Source: Chloroflexota bacterium | Lineage (GTDB): Bacteria; Chloroflexota; Anaerolineae; Anaerolineales; Anaerolineaceae | NCBI GenBank assembly: GCA_016838895.1 | Contig: JAEKNU010000001.1 | Span: forward strand, 62,001 to 126,000 | Direction of reading: 5' to 3' | Length of the DNA: 64,000 nt | In this document: in pieces, positions 17,789-27,507 of the stretch | Numbering within the stretch: position 1 is the stretch's first letter | How the letters are laid out: every line of letters starts with the position of its first letter | Position numbers and translations under genes: made by a program | Notes under the pieces: generated by a model | Database searches by the model: none | What the model saw: only the letters and a program-made list of their open reading frames with translations | Told to the model about the DNA's origin: nothing

Positions 17789-20053
17789 TTAAGTAGTGAT
17801 GGAAAAATCATCAATGCTGATGGAAGTTTGTATTTCTTCGATACTTATATCGAATCTTTTTTGCCAAAGAATCAGGGATTTGGTAAATTCAAGCCATTCT
17901 TTTTGAAAACTTGTAAGTTGAGGTAGACAGAGCAGATCATCAATATTACTCAGGCGTTGTTCACCTGTTTGATTTGCTGCTAGTAAAATTTGCTGCCACA
18001 CGGATATGTTCATCATTCGTGCATTCCCATTACGTTGAAGTATCCATAGATCTGTTTTAGTGTTTTCTATCAATAATATTGGAGATGGATCAAAACCAAA
18101 TTTCTCATACAGTTTACCAGAAAGTGAATCCACTAGCGATAAAATTCCTTGATCTGTTGCTACAAAAAGTTGTTTTTCATCAATTATTAACAATAATTTA
18201 GTAATCTTGCCAGTATTTGACTGATCTGTGTATTGATTTAGCCCCTTCTTACTTAAGAAATTCCATACTGCTATCTGATTTTTAGCTGAATTTATGACGA
18301 TGATCTGACCGGCAGGATTAGAGAGCCCAGTTATGGGAGTGGATGAAGCAGATAATTCGTGAACCATATCCATGGAATCTGTCGAAAATATGTGCAGGTT
18401 ACCGGAAATATCGCCAGAAATTAAATAATCACCCGAATTTGTTAACACCATAGCATAGATTTCGTTCTGATCAGAAAAGATCATTTTTTCATGAGTCCCA
18501 TCAGGAAAGCGCCATGCTTGAATGCTGCCGTCAAATGAAGCACTATAAAGGTGCCGCTGATCCGTTGATAATTTGATATTCCTGATAATATTTTCATGAG
18601 CAGGGAAGCGCTTAATGATGCGTTCACGGTTTAGATCATAGATGTTGATATGTTGTTCCACATCAGCCCAGATCAGAAATTTCTTATCATCTGAAAAAGT
18701 AATGGCAGGCATCAATGAGCGTGGGGGAATGATTTTGGAAATGTGCGGCTTGGCATCTGCGATGGATTGACAAAATGAAATTGAACTATCGGCAGATGAG
18801 TATAATGCAAACATATCAGAATTAAGAGCGGCGTATTGATAGTCTCCTGGAAAATGATGCTGTTTTGATAATATGAAAAGACTTTTATCACAATCAGAGG
18901 GCAATTCTGGTCTACTTTTTTGCAATGCATGAAAAAAGATTTTCTCTTCGTCGGAAATGGGTTCAAAGTTAATGGCTTGCAAGACAGTAAGAATATGCTG
19001 CGACCAATATGGTGGAGCGATTTGAGCAAGACGCCAAAGTGTTTGTCGTTCTTCATTAGTATTGATTGATTTGAGAATGGATTGCCAATCGGCAACAGAA
19101 AGATCCTCGATTTTGATTGCTTTTTTCTGCATGCCAGGGGATGAGAGAATGAAATCAATACCTGCTGTACGGGTTTTCTGCAGAATTTTGACACGTAATG
19201 TGTTATCTACTTCCTGATAAATTTGTTGCAGATATTTACTTCCCGGATCAATCTGCTGAAATCTATCCCATTGTTCATCAATCAGGAGAAAGAGAGCCTG
19301 CTCCTTGGGCGGGATACTTTTTAATGCGGAAGTATTCAGGAAATGCTTTGTAATGGCATCTTCATTGTGGAAAAACAGATTTAGCAGCAAGGCCAATGCA
19401 CCAGATGCATTGTGTAGATAGTGATAAATTAATTGCCCAAGGAAAAACTTTTTGCTGGGAGAGGGCAAGCTATTAAAAATATGAATCCCATCATCAACCT
19501 GAGCATCTGATAAATTCTGCAGGCATAGAATTGAGCTTGTCCAATCCTTGAGCGCAATTTTATCCGCCATTTGCAGCATTTTTTTCTGCTGGATTTCAGA
19601 GGTTTGCCGATAGTAGCTCTGAATTGCGTATAGCGGACGATTTATGGCGTATAACTGTTTTTCTTGCCGGGTAAACAAATAAAAAACAGCATTTATCGCC
19701 TTGCTACCAGAAAGGAAATTGTTTTCTTGGATGATTTTTGTGGCTGTTTTATTTTCATGTTCAATGGCAAGATCAAAAAGGCAATCAATGGCGAGATGAT
19801 CTCCATGTGTACCGGCAAAGGATAGTTCATCAAAGCATGCATTGATAAGGTCAATATCGGTGCTATTTAGGATGATTGTTTTAATTAGTAGATAGGATTC
19901 TTGATCTGGTTGAAGGGTGAGCTTTTTGAGCAGGCCATATGAAATGAGTTCATATTGTTCGACATCAGAGAATACATCGTTTAGATCTCCTCCGCGAATA
20001 AATTGATTATATTTTTCGAATGTAGCTTCATCCATCATTTGCGTCAATGCCAA
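17789..20053 (-). CDS. WD40-like beta-propeller protein with helical N-terminal region
   Basis: A 754-residue protein without signal peptide or membrane helices. Residues ~1-380 are alpha-helical, possibly HEAT/ARM-like, without a motif I can name. Residues ~400-680 contain WD40-type blades, for example LYSASFDGSIQAWRF, YLISGDISGNLHIFS and IIVINSAKNQIAVWNF. The propeller and helical halves both suggest a protein-binding platform. It lies 49 bases after the DUF2997 gene in an operon with a Ycf46-like AAA+ ATPase and an Hsp70-like protein, so it may be a substrate adaptor. I do not recognise a named family for the full length. Confidence 0.8.
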   Translation of the reverse strand: MALTQMMDEATFEKYNQFIRGGDLNDVFSDVEQYELISYGLLKKLTLQPDQESYLLIKTIILNSTDIDLINACFDELSFAGTHGDHLAIDCLFDLAIEHENKTATKIIQENNFLSGSKAINAVFYLFTRQEKQLYAINRPLYAIQSYYRQTSEIQQKKMLQMADKIALKDWTSSILCLQNLSDAQVDDGIHIFNSLPSPSKKFFLGQLIYHYLHNASGALALLLNLFFHNEDAITKHFLNTSALKSIPPKEQALFLLIDEQWDRFQQIDPGSKYLQQIYQEVDNTLRVKILQKTRTAGIDFILSSPGMQKKAIKIEDLSVADWQSILKSINTNEERQTLWRLAQIAPPYWSQHILTVLQAINFEPISDEEKIFFHALQKSRPELPSDCDKSLFILSKQHHFPGDYQYAALNSDMFALYSSADSSISFCQSIADAKPHISKIIPPRSLMPAITFSDDKKFLIWADVEQHINIYDLNRERIIKRFPAHENIIRNIKLSTDQRHLYSASFDGSIQAWRFPDGTHEKMIFSDQNEIYAMVLTNSGDYLISGDISGNLHIFSTDSMDMVHELSASSTPITGLSNPAGQIIVINSAKNQIAVWNFLSKKGLNQYTDQSNTGKITKLLLIIDEKQLFVATDQGILSLVDSLSGKLYEKFGFDPSPILLIENTKTDLWILQRNGNARMMNISVWQQILLAANQTGEQRLSNIDDLLCLPQLTSFQKEWLEFTKSLILWQKRFDISIEEIQTSISIDDFSITT

Positions 20054-20102
20054 TAAAAAGATAGGAGAGTTGGAATTTTACATCGTTAATTTTGCCGCTT
20101 GG

Positions 20103-20312
20103 CTATTTCTTTTTCCGGACCGGCAGCACATTATCTTGTTGCGTTGGTTTTTCATAATATTCGTGTTTAAATTTCCGCTCGCTGATTTCATTGCCTAACA
20201 GGGCTTCAAGGTCTTTTGTGATTTGAAAACAAACCTCACCTTTAACCCCTTGCAGGGACAGAGAGACTTTTCCGGATTTATCAATATTGATGTGTACTTC
20301 TTCGACATTCAT
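20103..20312 (-). CDS. DUF2997 family small protein
   Basis: A 69-residue protein starting MNVEEVHINIDKSGKVSLS with a beta-rich core (GVKGEVCFQITKDLEALLG) and a basic tail (VRKKK). This matches the small DUF2997 proteins, which occur next to DUF1257/Ycf35 genes in cyanobacteria and other bacteria. Function unknown. It sits 13 bases after the DUF1257 gene in the same operon, which supports the call. Confidence 0.8.
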   Translation of the reverse strand: MNVEEVHINIDKSGKVSLSLQGVKGEVCFQITKDLEALLGNEISERKFKHEYYEKPTQQDNVLPVRKKK

Positions 20313-20325
20313 TGTTGTTTCACCA

Positions 20326-20712
20326 TTATGGATTTACCCGGCGCAGGACAAGTTGGATTTCACCATTCTCATTGATTATTTCTTTCGCAACAACAAAACC
20401 TTGTTCGGTCAGTTTTTTTACTGCCGCCAGATGGGCGTATTTTTGAATCAACTGATCGTGAAACAATTGTTGGTCAAATTTTCGGAATCCCCACCAATCA
20501 GCAATAATCTGATAGCCATTTTTGGATGCTGAAAAGCCGATTTCATAGGATTCATGCGGAATAGAAATGCAGATGTCTGCTTTGGATTCTTCGCCTTTGA
20601 ATCCTTTAACCAGTTTACGATCAGGGATAACTGTATACCCCAATGCCTCTATAGTCTCTAAAAGCAATGCTTTATCCACGATTTTGGTTTTGATTTTCGA
20701 AAAATGAGACAT
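20326..20712 (-). CDS. DUF1257 (Ycf35-like) protein
   Basis: A 128-residue protein starting MSHFSKIKTKIVDKALLLE, the characteristic beginning of the DUF1257/Ycf35 family, with IGFSASKNGYQIIADWWGF and a C-terminal helix plus FVVAKEIINENGEIQLVLRR. Ycf35 is a conserved open reading frame of cyanobacteria and red-algal plastids with no established function. Here it is 14 bases after the Hsp70-like gene and 13 bases before the DUF2997 gene. Confidence 0.88.
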   Translation of the reverse strand: MSHFSKIKTKIVDKALLLETIEALGYTVIPDRKLVKGFKGEESKADICISIPHESYEIGFSASKNGYQIIADWWGFRKFDQQLFHDQLIQKYAHLAAVKKLTEQGFVVAKEIINENGEIQLVLRRVNP

Positions 20713-20726
20713 GATTCACTCGATGA

Positions 20727-22304
20727 TCAATGTAGTCGAATTACAGGATGATTTTGTACCTGCCATTCATTTTCAATCATATCATAAGAAGAGACCAGCA
20801 AGCGTTTCTGATGATCCAGCGAAAATGAGACTTTGAAACATGCCTGACCTAGCGAAACATCATGTTTGCAATACAAAAATGTTGGATTGGCTTCATTCAA
20901 CCAGGAGGCATTCCTGTTTTCCTGCTCAGATTCTGTGAGAGGCAGAAGTTGAATCGCACCCTGTGGATCAAAAAAAAGTTCAAATTGAGATTGGATTTCA
21001 ATCGCCTGCTGATTAATTTCATAAATGGGTAATCCAAAGCGCTCTTGTTGGTCATAGGTAGCTTTGATGATAAATTCAGCTAATGATTTTTCACTTGGAT
21101 AGGGTGTGCCTTTTTTTACCAACTGACGGTAATCGTAACTGTCCTTGGCTGGATCATAATAGCGAATGGCATAATCATGCTGGATATGGTTGAAAAAGGA
21201 TTCGCCACTGGCAAACAGGGCTGCGCCGCGGCTGACAGCATCCATGGCATGCTCGGTAATTACTTGTTTATCCGGAAAGAATGAAATGATGTAGTCCATA
21301 AAAGCTGGCATCTGACTGCTGCCGCCAACACAGATGATATTGTTGATATCGCTATCCACATAGCCTTTAAGTCGCAAGGCTGCCAGGGCGTTATCAAGGG
21401 TTCGCATCACAGTCTCAAAGAAATGGGCATTTTCCAATATTTGATGAAACTCGATTTGCGAGAGCGTCAGCGTTTGAAATGGAAACAAGTCAAAGTTAAG
21501 ATTTGTTATTTGCTGAGTAGCATCTGATAGCTGGATCTTCACAGCTTCACAGGCCTTGAGCAATGCGGCGCTGATGGGTTGAAGGGCAGGGTCATAGCGT
21601 TCTATGCCGAATTTATCCAGGAAAAATTCGTATAACCATTGATCGATGTGTAATCCACCCAATGAAACAGCACTTTTTGCCAGTACTGTGCACTTTTGCT
21701 GATGGACGTTACTTGAATCTGCAATTTCATCAAATTGGACAATGGAAACATCAAGCGTTCCTGCACCAAAATCGATGACACAGGCGATCTGCCCTGGCAG
21801 GCGTTGAATACCACAACCAATCGCAGCGGCAGAGGCTTCATCAATGATGTGTATTTTCTCAAAAGGAAATTGCTCACAAATCTGTAAAAGCCAGTTTTCG
21901 TAATGCTCATAGGCATCCACTGGAACACTGATCCCCAAATCAGACGGCAGATATTCCGGAACAGAAATATGCTTTAGCATTGACTGAATGAATGTTTCAG
22001 CGGCTTGCATGGATGAAATAGACGTATCCCCACAATGCAGATTGTAAGGATTTTGATTCAGTTGATAGTGTTTCATCCAGCGGAAGGATTGAGTATCAGC
22101 AAATGCCTGATTGGCAGAAATTTGCGCACCGACCAGTATATCAGAGTGATTTAGATATTGAATCAAAGATGGAATGATCGGACTGCCGCTATGAGTATCT
22201 TCATATTCAAGGATAGAAAAGGATTGGGGTTCAGTCCAATCCTTTTTATAGTGTTGTATTACCGTATTGGCCGTACCAAAGTCCAATCCAAAATAGTGTT
22301 TCAT
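20727..22304 (-). CDS. Hsp70/DnaK-like ATPase
   Basis: A 525-residue actin-fold ATPase. Phosphate loop 1 is YFGLDFGTANTVI near the N-terminus, phosphate loop 2 is CVIDFGAGTLDVSIV and the adenosine motif is IICVGGSSQMPAFMDYI. The nucleotide-binding domain fills the first ~380 residues; the remaining ~140 form a short beta-rich region rather than a full DnaK substrate domain, so it is an Hsp70 relative (YegD/short-DnaK type) rather than DnaK. It begins 10 bases after the AAA+ gene. Probably works with the AAA+ protein as a specialised chaperone pair. Confidence 0.9.
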   Translation of the reverse strand: MKHYFGLDFGTANTVIQHYKKDWTEPQSFSILEYEDTHSGSPIIPSLIQYLNHSDILVGAQISANQAFADTQSFRWMKHYQLNQNPYNLHCGDTSISSMQAAETFIQSMLKHISVPEYLPSDLGISVPVDAYEHYENWLLQICEQFPFEKIHIIDEASAAAIGCGIQRLPGQIACVIDFGAGTLDVSIVQFDEIADSSNVHQQKCTVLAKSAVSLGGLHIDQWLYEFFLDKFGIERYDPALQPISAALLKACEAVKIQLSDATQQITNLNFDLFPFQTLTLSQIEFHQILENAHFFETVMRTLDNALAALRLKGYVDSDINNIICVGGSSQMPAFMDYIISFFPDKQVITEHAMDAVSRGAALFASGESFFNHIQHDYAIRYYDPAKDSYDYRQLVKKGTPYPSEKSLAEFIIKATYDQQERFGLPIYEINQQAIEIQSQFELFFDPQGAIQLLPLTESEQENRNASWLNEANPTFLYCKHDVSLGQACFKVSFSLDHQKRLLVSSYDMIENEWQVQNHPVIRLH

Positions 22305-22314
22305 ATGAGTGAAT

Positions 22315-23838
22315 TTATGATTTTAATTTGACTGACAAGTTTTCGGCGGTTTCTTTTTCAGGATACGAAGCAGAAAGGGCACGACCTTCGTGCAGCCAAT
22401 TGCGCAGGAACTGAATGGTTTCCTTTTGGGAAATACTCAACGATACCTGATTTTGGAGACTTTGCAGAATATCCTGTGTATGAAAATTACGCATCCCGTC
22501 ATTGAAGCCGATATACATGGCATCAATAATGGCCTGCTCGATTTCTGAGCCTACATAACCTTCGGCAGCCTCGGCAAGCAATTGGATATCGTATTCAACA
22601 GGCAGGCGATTGCGTTTGCTGAGATGTACGGTGAAAATCTCCTTACGCTCATCCAGCGTGGGCAAATCGAGGAAGAAGATTTCATCAAAACGACCTTTGC
22701 GCAATAGTTCAGCCGGCATACGCGAGATATCATTGGCTGTGGCTACGGTAAATACGGGTGCCGTTTTCTCCTGCATCCAGGTCAGGATAGAGCCAAAAAC
22801 CCGGGCACTGGTACCAGAATCGCCGCCGTCCTGAGATAAGCCTTTCTCGATTTCGTCAATCCAAAGGATACATGGGGCGATGGTCTCGGCTAATTTAATA
22901 GCGCGGCGGGTACGTTCCTCGGATTCACCAACCAGGCTGCCGAATAGGGCGCCCATATCCAGGCGCAATAGGGGTAACTGCCATAACCCGGCGATCATTT
23001 TAGCGGTGAGGCTTTTGCCTGTGCCGGGAATACCGATTAGGGCAATACCTTTTGGAGAAGGCAGACCGTAGGCTTTGGCTTCTTTGGAAAAGGCTTTTTC
23101 ACGAAGTTTGAGCCAGTTTTTCAGGTTATCCAGCCCGCCGATGTTTTCGACCGTTTCCAGGGTGGAGTAAAACTCCAAGGCCTGGCTTTCACGGATAATT
23201 TGTTTCTTCTCCGCAGTGACCAGTTCAATATCATTATGACTTAGTTTGCCATCCTTGATGATGGCGCGTGCAAAAACGCGCTGTGCCTGATCTGCTGTCA
23301 GACCCAGTGCTGCCTGAATAATTTTTTCTTTTCCAAGAGCAGAAAGCTCACTGGATACGCCCGGGCTGGCCAGCAGATGATCCAGCACGGCTTCAATATC
23401 AGCATAGGCCGGCAACTCAAGCTCGATACTGACGATGCTGTTCTGTAATTCATCAGGTACCTGGGACACCGGCGATAAAATGATAATCGAGGATCGTGTT
23501 TGTTTGAGTTTTTCAACCACACTGCGCAATTTGCGTTTGACCTGAGAATTCGTCCATAATTCGTGGAAATCGCGCAATATGTAGACATTGTGCTGTTCTT
23601 TTTTACTGGATTCAATTGTTTCCAATGCGGTAATCGGATCCACGGCTGTCACCAAGGGAGACTTGGAATCGGTAATCCATACAAAACCATCAGCCAGATC
23701 CCAGGAGATGGCGTTGCGTTTGGTTTTCTCACAATATGCTTTTAATTCACCCAGCACACGCGGTTCTTCACGGGTGATCACATGAATCAGCGTGGCTCTG
23801 GAGCGTAGATATTGATCAATTTGAGCAGTAAAAGTCAT
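22315..23838 (-). CDS. Ycf46-like AAA+ ATPase
   Basis: A 507-residue ATPase when started at the ATG at 23838, where a GGGA precedes by 9-12 bases; an in-frame upstream start adds 17 residues without a clear ribosome site. Residues ~1-220 match the Ycf46 N-terminal region ([18 protein letters not shown], then a P-loop-fold-like segment with [11 protein letters not shown]). The AAA+ domain contains Walker [13 protein letters not shown], Walker [13 protein letters not shown] and a sensor segment [26 protein letters not shown] (quoted in part: [15 protein letters not shown]). Ycf46 is a plastid and cyanobacterial protein of poorly defined role. It heads the five- or six-gene operon. Confidence 0.9.
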   Translation of the reverse strand: MTFTAQIDQYLRSRATLIHVITREEPRVLGELKAYCEKTKRNAISWDLADGFVWITDSKSPLVTAVDPITALETIESSKKEQHNVYILRDFHELWTNSQVKRKLRSVVEKLKQTRSSIIILSPVSQVPDELQNSIVSIELELPAYADIEAVLDHLLASPGVSSELSALGKEKIIQAALGLTADQAQRVFARAIIKDGKLSHNDIELVTAEKKQIIRESQALEFYSTLETVENIGGLDNLKNWLKLREKAFSKEAKAYGLPSPKGIALIGIPGTGKSLTAKMIAGLWQLPLLRLDMGALFGSLVGESEERTRRAIKLAETIAPCILWIDEIEKGLSQDGGDSGTSARVFGSILTWMQEKTAPVFTVATANDISRMPAELLRKGRFDEIFFLDLPTLDERKEIFTVHLSKRNRLPVEYDIQLLAEAAEGYVGSEIEQAIIDAMYIGFNDGMRNFHTQDILQSLQNQVSLSISQKETIQFLRNWLHEGRALSASYPEKETAENLSVKLKS

Positions 23839-23955
23839 CCTAATTTTCCCTGTATGTTCAAAATAAATACCACTTGCGTGACCTGCCAACCCTTGACGGG
23901 AATAACATTAATGATATAACATTCTGTTAATGCATGATTCTAATGCAAATTTGAG

Positions 23956-23961
23956 TATAAT
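23956..23961 (+). promoter_or_regulatory. -10 element of the glmS transcript
   Basis: A perfect TATAAT 47 bases upstream of the predicted ribozyme cleavage site. The -35 region at 17 bases is poor, so the exact promoter is uncertain. Confidence 0.5.
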
Positions 23962-24007
23962 ACAAAACGCTGGAGGTGAATTCTAAAACATTTGTATTGA
24001 AAGAAAC

Positions 24008-24180
24008 AGCGCATGGGCCTGAAAGTGGGGGAAACAAGTTCAGGTTGACGAGGAGAGGGTTCCCTGTTGCAGAACAGGGTTAACCGGATCAACACCAGGG
24101 TAGATACCTGTGGATTCGGGAAAATCGAGAGATCAGCGGATGCCCTCCGGATTATAAAATCCGATTTCTTTCCAAACATT
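24008..24180 (+). ncRNA. glmS ribozyme (glucosamine-6-phosphate-activated)
   Basis: The glmS leader carries the core of the ribozyme. The predicted cleavage is between A24008 and G24009 (ACA/GCGC). It is followed by a stem CCTGAA/TTCAGG, the conserved GTTGACGAGGAGAGGGTT (24044-24061), ATCGAG, AGCGGATGCC (24135-24144), a hairpin CGGATT/AATCCG and the 3' ATTTCTTTCCAAAC that corresponds to the tail of known examples. Between GAGGGTT and ATCGAG there are about 60 extra bases with a hairpin CCCTGTTGCAGAACAGGG, longer than in the Bacillus form. Glucosamine-6-phosphate should trigger self-cleavage and mRNA decay, giving feedback on GlmS. Confidence 0.92.
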
Positions 24181-24242
24181 GATAACAACTTAGCTTTCAT
24201 GTCCGATTGGACTGAATGACGTACATCCATGCTGGAGGAAAT

Positions 24243-26084
24243 ATGTGTGGTATTGTAGCTTATATCGGTGAGCAGAATGCAACCCCGATTATCTTGAACG
24301 GCCTGAAAAAACTGGAATATCGCGGCTATGACTCAGCCGGTTTAGCCGTTGTGCAGAATGATAAAATCAAAATTCGCCGCAAATCAGGCAAAATTGCCGA
24401 ATTGGAAAAAGTTTTACTTGAGGATACCGTTGCCGGGAATATCGGCATTGGGCATACCCGCTGGGCAACACACGGTGAACCGATTACGAAGAACGCGCAT
24501 CCGCATGTGGGTATGACTGGCGATGTGGTGATTGTGCATAACGGTATCGTGGAAAACTTCCTTGAGATTCGCGAGCATTTGCAGGAATCCGGTTGTAAAT
24601 TCAACTCGGATACGGATACAGAATCGATCGTACATTTGCTTGAGCATGAATTGGCAAGCGGATGCAGCCTGGAAGATGCGGTCGTCAATACACTGAAACT
24701 GATTCGCGGCGCACACGGCATCGTGGTCCTCTCCAACAAAGAACCTGACAAAATCATTTGTGCGCGCCTGGGGAATGCCGGCGGCGTGGTTGTAGGTGTG
24801 GGCGATGGTGAAATGTTTGTCGCCTCGGACTTACCCGCCATTCTGGAACACACACGCAAGGTGGGTTTCCTGGAATCAGGTCAGTATGCCATTATTCAGA
24901 AAGACGGCTTTGAAGTGAAGAATCTGGGTGGAGAAACCTGCGAATTTGAAGTTCAGACCATCTCATGGGACCCGGTTTCGGCTGAGAAGGGCGAATATCG
25001 GCACTTCATGCAGAAAGAAATTCATGAGCAGGTACGCTCGCTGAACGATACCCTGGCCGGACGGGTGGATTTTGAAAAAGGAAAAATCCGTCTGGATAAT
25101 ATGAATTTAACACCTGAGTTCGTAAAAGATCTTAAGCGTATCTATATCACTGCCTGCGGCACGGCTGCCTATGCCGGGATGATAGGAGAGATGTATATTG
25201 AACATTTCGCCCGTATTCCGGTGGAAGTGGACGTGGCTTCAGAATTCCGCTATCGTAACCCGATTGTGGATGAAAACACGGCCGTGTTGGCCATCAGCCA
25301 ATCCGGGGAAACCGCGGATACCCTGGCGGCCATGGAAGAAGCGCGCAGTAAAGGCGGCAAATTATGGTCAATCGTCAATGCGATCGGCACACAGGTCATG
25401 CGTATTGCGGACGGCACCATCTCCATGCAAACCGGACCTGAAATTGGCGTGGCTTCCACCAAGGCCTTCACTGCACCGATTGTAGACCAGTATCTGCTGG
25501 GCATACTATTGGGTCAGATGAACGGTAAATTAAGTGATGCGGATGCCAACCAGGCCATTCAGGATTTACGCTTGCTGCCTGATATTGTTGGTCGTTTACT
25601 GGATCGTGAAGAGGACGTCAGCGCCGTGGCAGAGGAACTGCGCGATATTGAGAATGCACTCTATCTGGGACGTGGGATCAATATGCCGATTGCTTATGAA
25701 GGTGCGCTAAAGTTGAAAGAAATCACCTATATTCACGCAGAGGCCTATCCGGCCGGCGAAATGAAGCATGGACCCATTGCCCTGATCGACGAGAGCATGC
25801 CGGTGATTGCCATTGCACCACGCGACCCCTGGTATGAGAAGATGATCAGTCAGATTGAGCAGGTCAAGGCGCGCGGCGGTATCGTCATTGCCGTGGCAAC
25901 CGACGGTGACGAGCGTATCGCTTCCCTGGCCGATCATGTGTTGTGGATACCGGAAATTCCCTGGCTGCTTTCCCCGATCGCCTGTGTGATTCCGCTGCAA
26001 TTGCTGGCCTATCACATCGCCACCATTCGCGGCCTGGATGTGGACCAGCCCAGGAATCTAGCTAAGTCTGTGACGGTTGAGTAA
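24243..26084 (+). CDS. glmS: Glutamine--fructose-6-phosphate aminotransferase (isomerizing)
   Basis: Makes glucosamine-6-phosphate from fructose-6-phosphate and glutamine, the first step to UDP-GlcNAc. The start at 24243 is set by MCGIVAYIGEQNA: Cys2 must become the N-terminal nucleophile, and GGAGG lies 5 bases upstream. The 613-residue product has the N-terminal glutaminase domain (HTRWATHGEP, HNGIVENF), two SIS sugar-isomerase domains (ACGTAAYAG, SQSGETADT, GRGINMPIA) and the conserved end LAKSVTVE. Regulated by the upstream ribozyme. Base composition is somewhat more GC-rich than in the flanking accessory region. Confidence 0.98.
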   Translation: MCGIVAYIGEQNATPIILNGLKKLEYRGYDSAGLAVVQNDKIKIRRKSGKIAELEKVLLEDTVAGNIGIGHTRWATHGEPITKNAHPHVGMTGDVVIVHNGIVENFLEIREHLQESGCKFNSDTDTESIVHLLEHELASGCSLEDAVVNTLKLIRGAHGIVVLSNKEPDKIICARLGNAGGVVVGVGDGEMFVASDLPAILEHTRKVGFLESGQYAIIQKDGFEVKNLGGETCEFEVQTISWDPVSAEKGEYRHFMQKEIHEQVRSLNDTLAGRVDFEKGKIRLDNMNLTPEFVKDLKRIYITACGTAAYAGMIGEMYIEHFARIPVEVDVASEFRYRNPIVDENTAVLAISQSGETADTLAAMEEARSKGGKLWSIVNAIGTQVMRIADGTISMQTGPEIGVASTKAFTAPIVDQYLLGILLGQMNGKLSDADANQAIQDLRLLPDIVGRLLDREEDVSAVAEELRDIENALYLGRGINMPIAYEGALKLKEITYIHAEAYPAGEMKHGPIALIDESMPVIAIAPRDPWYEKMISQIEQVKARGGIVIAVATDGDERIASLADHVLWIPEIPWLLSPIACVIPLQLLAYHIATIRGLDVDQPRNLAKSVTVE

Positions 26085-26095
26085 TATTACTAATT

Positions 26096-26347
26096 AATCC
26101 TCACAGGTTTTTGAAACCAGTGAGGATTGTGAGTTAAAAGATGTAGGTTGGATTGAAGCGGAAACTACCGCTGAAATCCGACATTTCCGGGAACGACAAA
26201 GGGAAAACGGATTGATGTCGTCGGTTTTCGGAGCAAGGGTAGCCTTTACCAACAATCTTTTTATGCTCCTCAACACCGAACTACGCAGAGATGTAATCCC
26301 TATGAAGAAAAGTTAGTGGTATTGGGTTTCAAAAACCTGTGAGGATT
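26096..26347. repeat. 252-bp element with terminal inverted repeats (MITE-like)
   Basis: The left end AATCCTCACAGGTTTTTGAA (from 26096) is repeated inverted at the right end as TTCAAAAACCTGTGAGGATT (to 26347). The left end also forms its own hairpin, AATCCTCAC-a-GGTTT-ttg-AAACC-a-GTGAGGATT (26096-26128), which could terminate glmS transcripts. The interior has a GTAGGTTGGATT...AATCCGACAT pair and no credible gene. This accounts for most of the 356-base gap between glmS and the GNAT gene. A related inverted pair lies at 28170-28229. No target-site duplication was found, so mobility is unproven. Confidence 0.6.
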
Positions 26348-26440
26348 GTATGTTTACGGAGACTGTTCTTTCGGACAGTCTCTTTTTGTTTGCATCGCGT
26401 GTAGAATAAAAACATCATAATACAGGGAGAAACAACGGCA

Positions 26441-27427
26441 ATGAAAATTGAACGCTTCACTGAATCCCATTTGAAGGAAGCTGCAAAGGTACTGGCGCAG
26501 TCCATTCAACGATTACGCAGTATAAATCCTGCTATATCGGCAAAATTTGAGCAAATTTCTATGACCCATACTCATTTGCAGGTTTTGCAACAAAATGGTG
26601 CTATTGGCATGGTTGCTATAGACAATGGAAAAATACTCGGATTCCTGTTAGGTGAGACACGTGAGGATGAGTACTTCGGGCGCAGCGTATGGGCAAAGCT
26701 GAGTTCACATGCCCTGGCTGAAGGTGTTGATTCGGTACTGTACAGACAGCTGTATGCCGCTGCCGGCGAGCAATGGATGGCTCAGGGCTACCCCAACCAT
26801 TATGTGGAAGTCCCTGCCGCGGATGAAGCGGCGCTTTGGACCTGGTTTGGCCTGGGATTCGGACAGCAGCAGGTGTACGGCGTGTTGGATTTATCTGCGC
26901 ATAGCCACTGCATGTTTTCCAATGATACAAAAGTCAGCATCCGACGGGCAAAACCCGGGGATGAGGACATCCTGAAATCCTTTGCCTGGAATATCGCCGG
27001 TTATCAGACAGGTGCGCCGGTGTGGGCGCCGACAGAAAAGAACGAGAAAACCGAACTGGAAGAAGGCTATGCCGAACTGGCCTCGGATGAGGAATGTGTT
27101 ACTTGGTTGGCCTTTGAGGGGGAACAGGCAATGGGTATGCAAATGTATAGGCCACTAACCGATGCTGACAAAGAAGTAATGCACTCGAAAAACAGTATTG
27201 AATTAGCTGTCGGCTCCACCATGCCGAAAGCACGCGGAAAGGGTGTTGCCAGCGTGCTAACCCAACATGGGCTGGCGTATGCAAGGGAGCAGGGCTTTGA
27301 GTGGTGTATAACGGATTGGCGTACTACGAATTTACTATCGGCAGCTTTCTGGCCGAAGATGGGTTTTGTGCCGGTGGCGCATCGGCTGGAGCGCAGGGTG
27401 GATGAGAGGGGATGTATGGTAAGGTAG
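26441..27427 (+). CDS. Tandem GNAT N-acetyltransferase
   Basis: A 328-residue protein of two GNAT-like halves. The first (residues ~1-155) begins MKIERFTESHLKEAAKVLAQ and has GAIGMVAIDNGKILGFLLG. The second (~165-320) begins VSIRRAKPGDEDILKSFAW and contains AVGSTMPKARGKGVASVLTQ, the acetyl-CoA-binding R-G-x-G region, and TTNLLSAAFWPKMGFVPV, the usual C-terminal Asn plus F-W-x-K-x-G-F segment. Substrate unknown. GGGAGAA precedes the start. A decayed copy of its last ~35 codons lies about 90 bases downstream. Confidence 0.87.
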   Translation: MKIERFTESHLKEAAKVLAQSIQRLRSINPAISAKFEQISMTHTHLQVLQQNGAIGMVAIDNGKILGFLLGETREDEYFGRSVWAKLSSHALAEGVDSVLYRQLYAAAGEQWMAQGYPNHYVEVPAADEAALWTWFGLGFGQQQVYGVLDLSAHSHCMFSNDTKVSIRRAKPGDEDILKSFAWNIAGYQTGAPVWAPTEKNEKTELEEGYAELASDEECVTWLAFEGEQAMGMQMYRPLTDADKEVMHSKNSIELAVGSTMPKARGKGVASVLTQHGLAYAREQGFEWCITDWRTTNLLSAAFWPKMGFVPVAHRLERRVDERGCMVR

Positions 27428-27507
27428 AAATGGTATATCGGATGTGTAGGGGTTTATCATCCGGTAATGTATTTCATGTTTTAATCCTGTTTGGATACTA
27501 AACCCTT

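Noticed and set aside
23940-24230. Open frame of about 96 codons antisense to the glmS leader
   Set aside because: It lies across the ribozyme and has no protein-like pattern or start signal.
24326-24859. 177-codon open frame opposite glmS
   Set aside because: Antisense shadow of the glutaminase domain; Ser/Thr/Cys/Pro-rich translation typical of such shadows.
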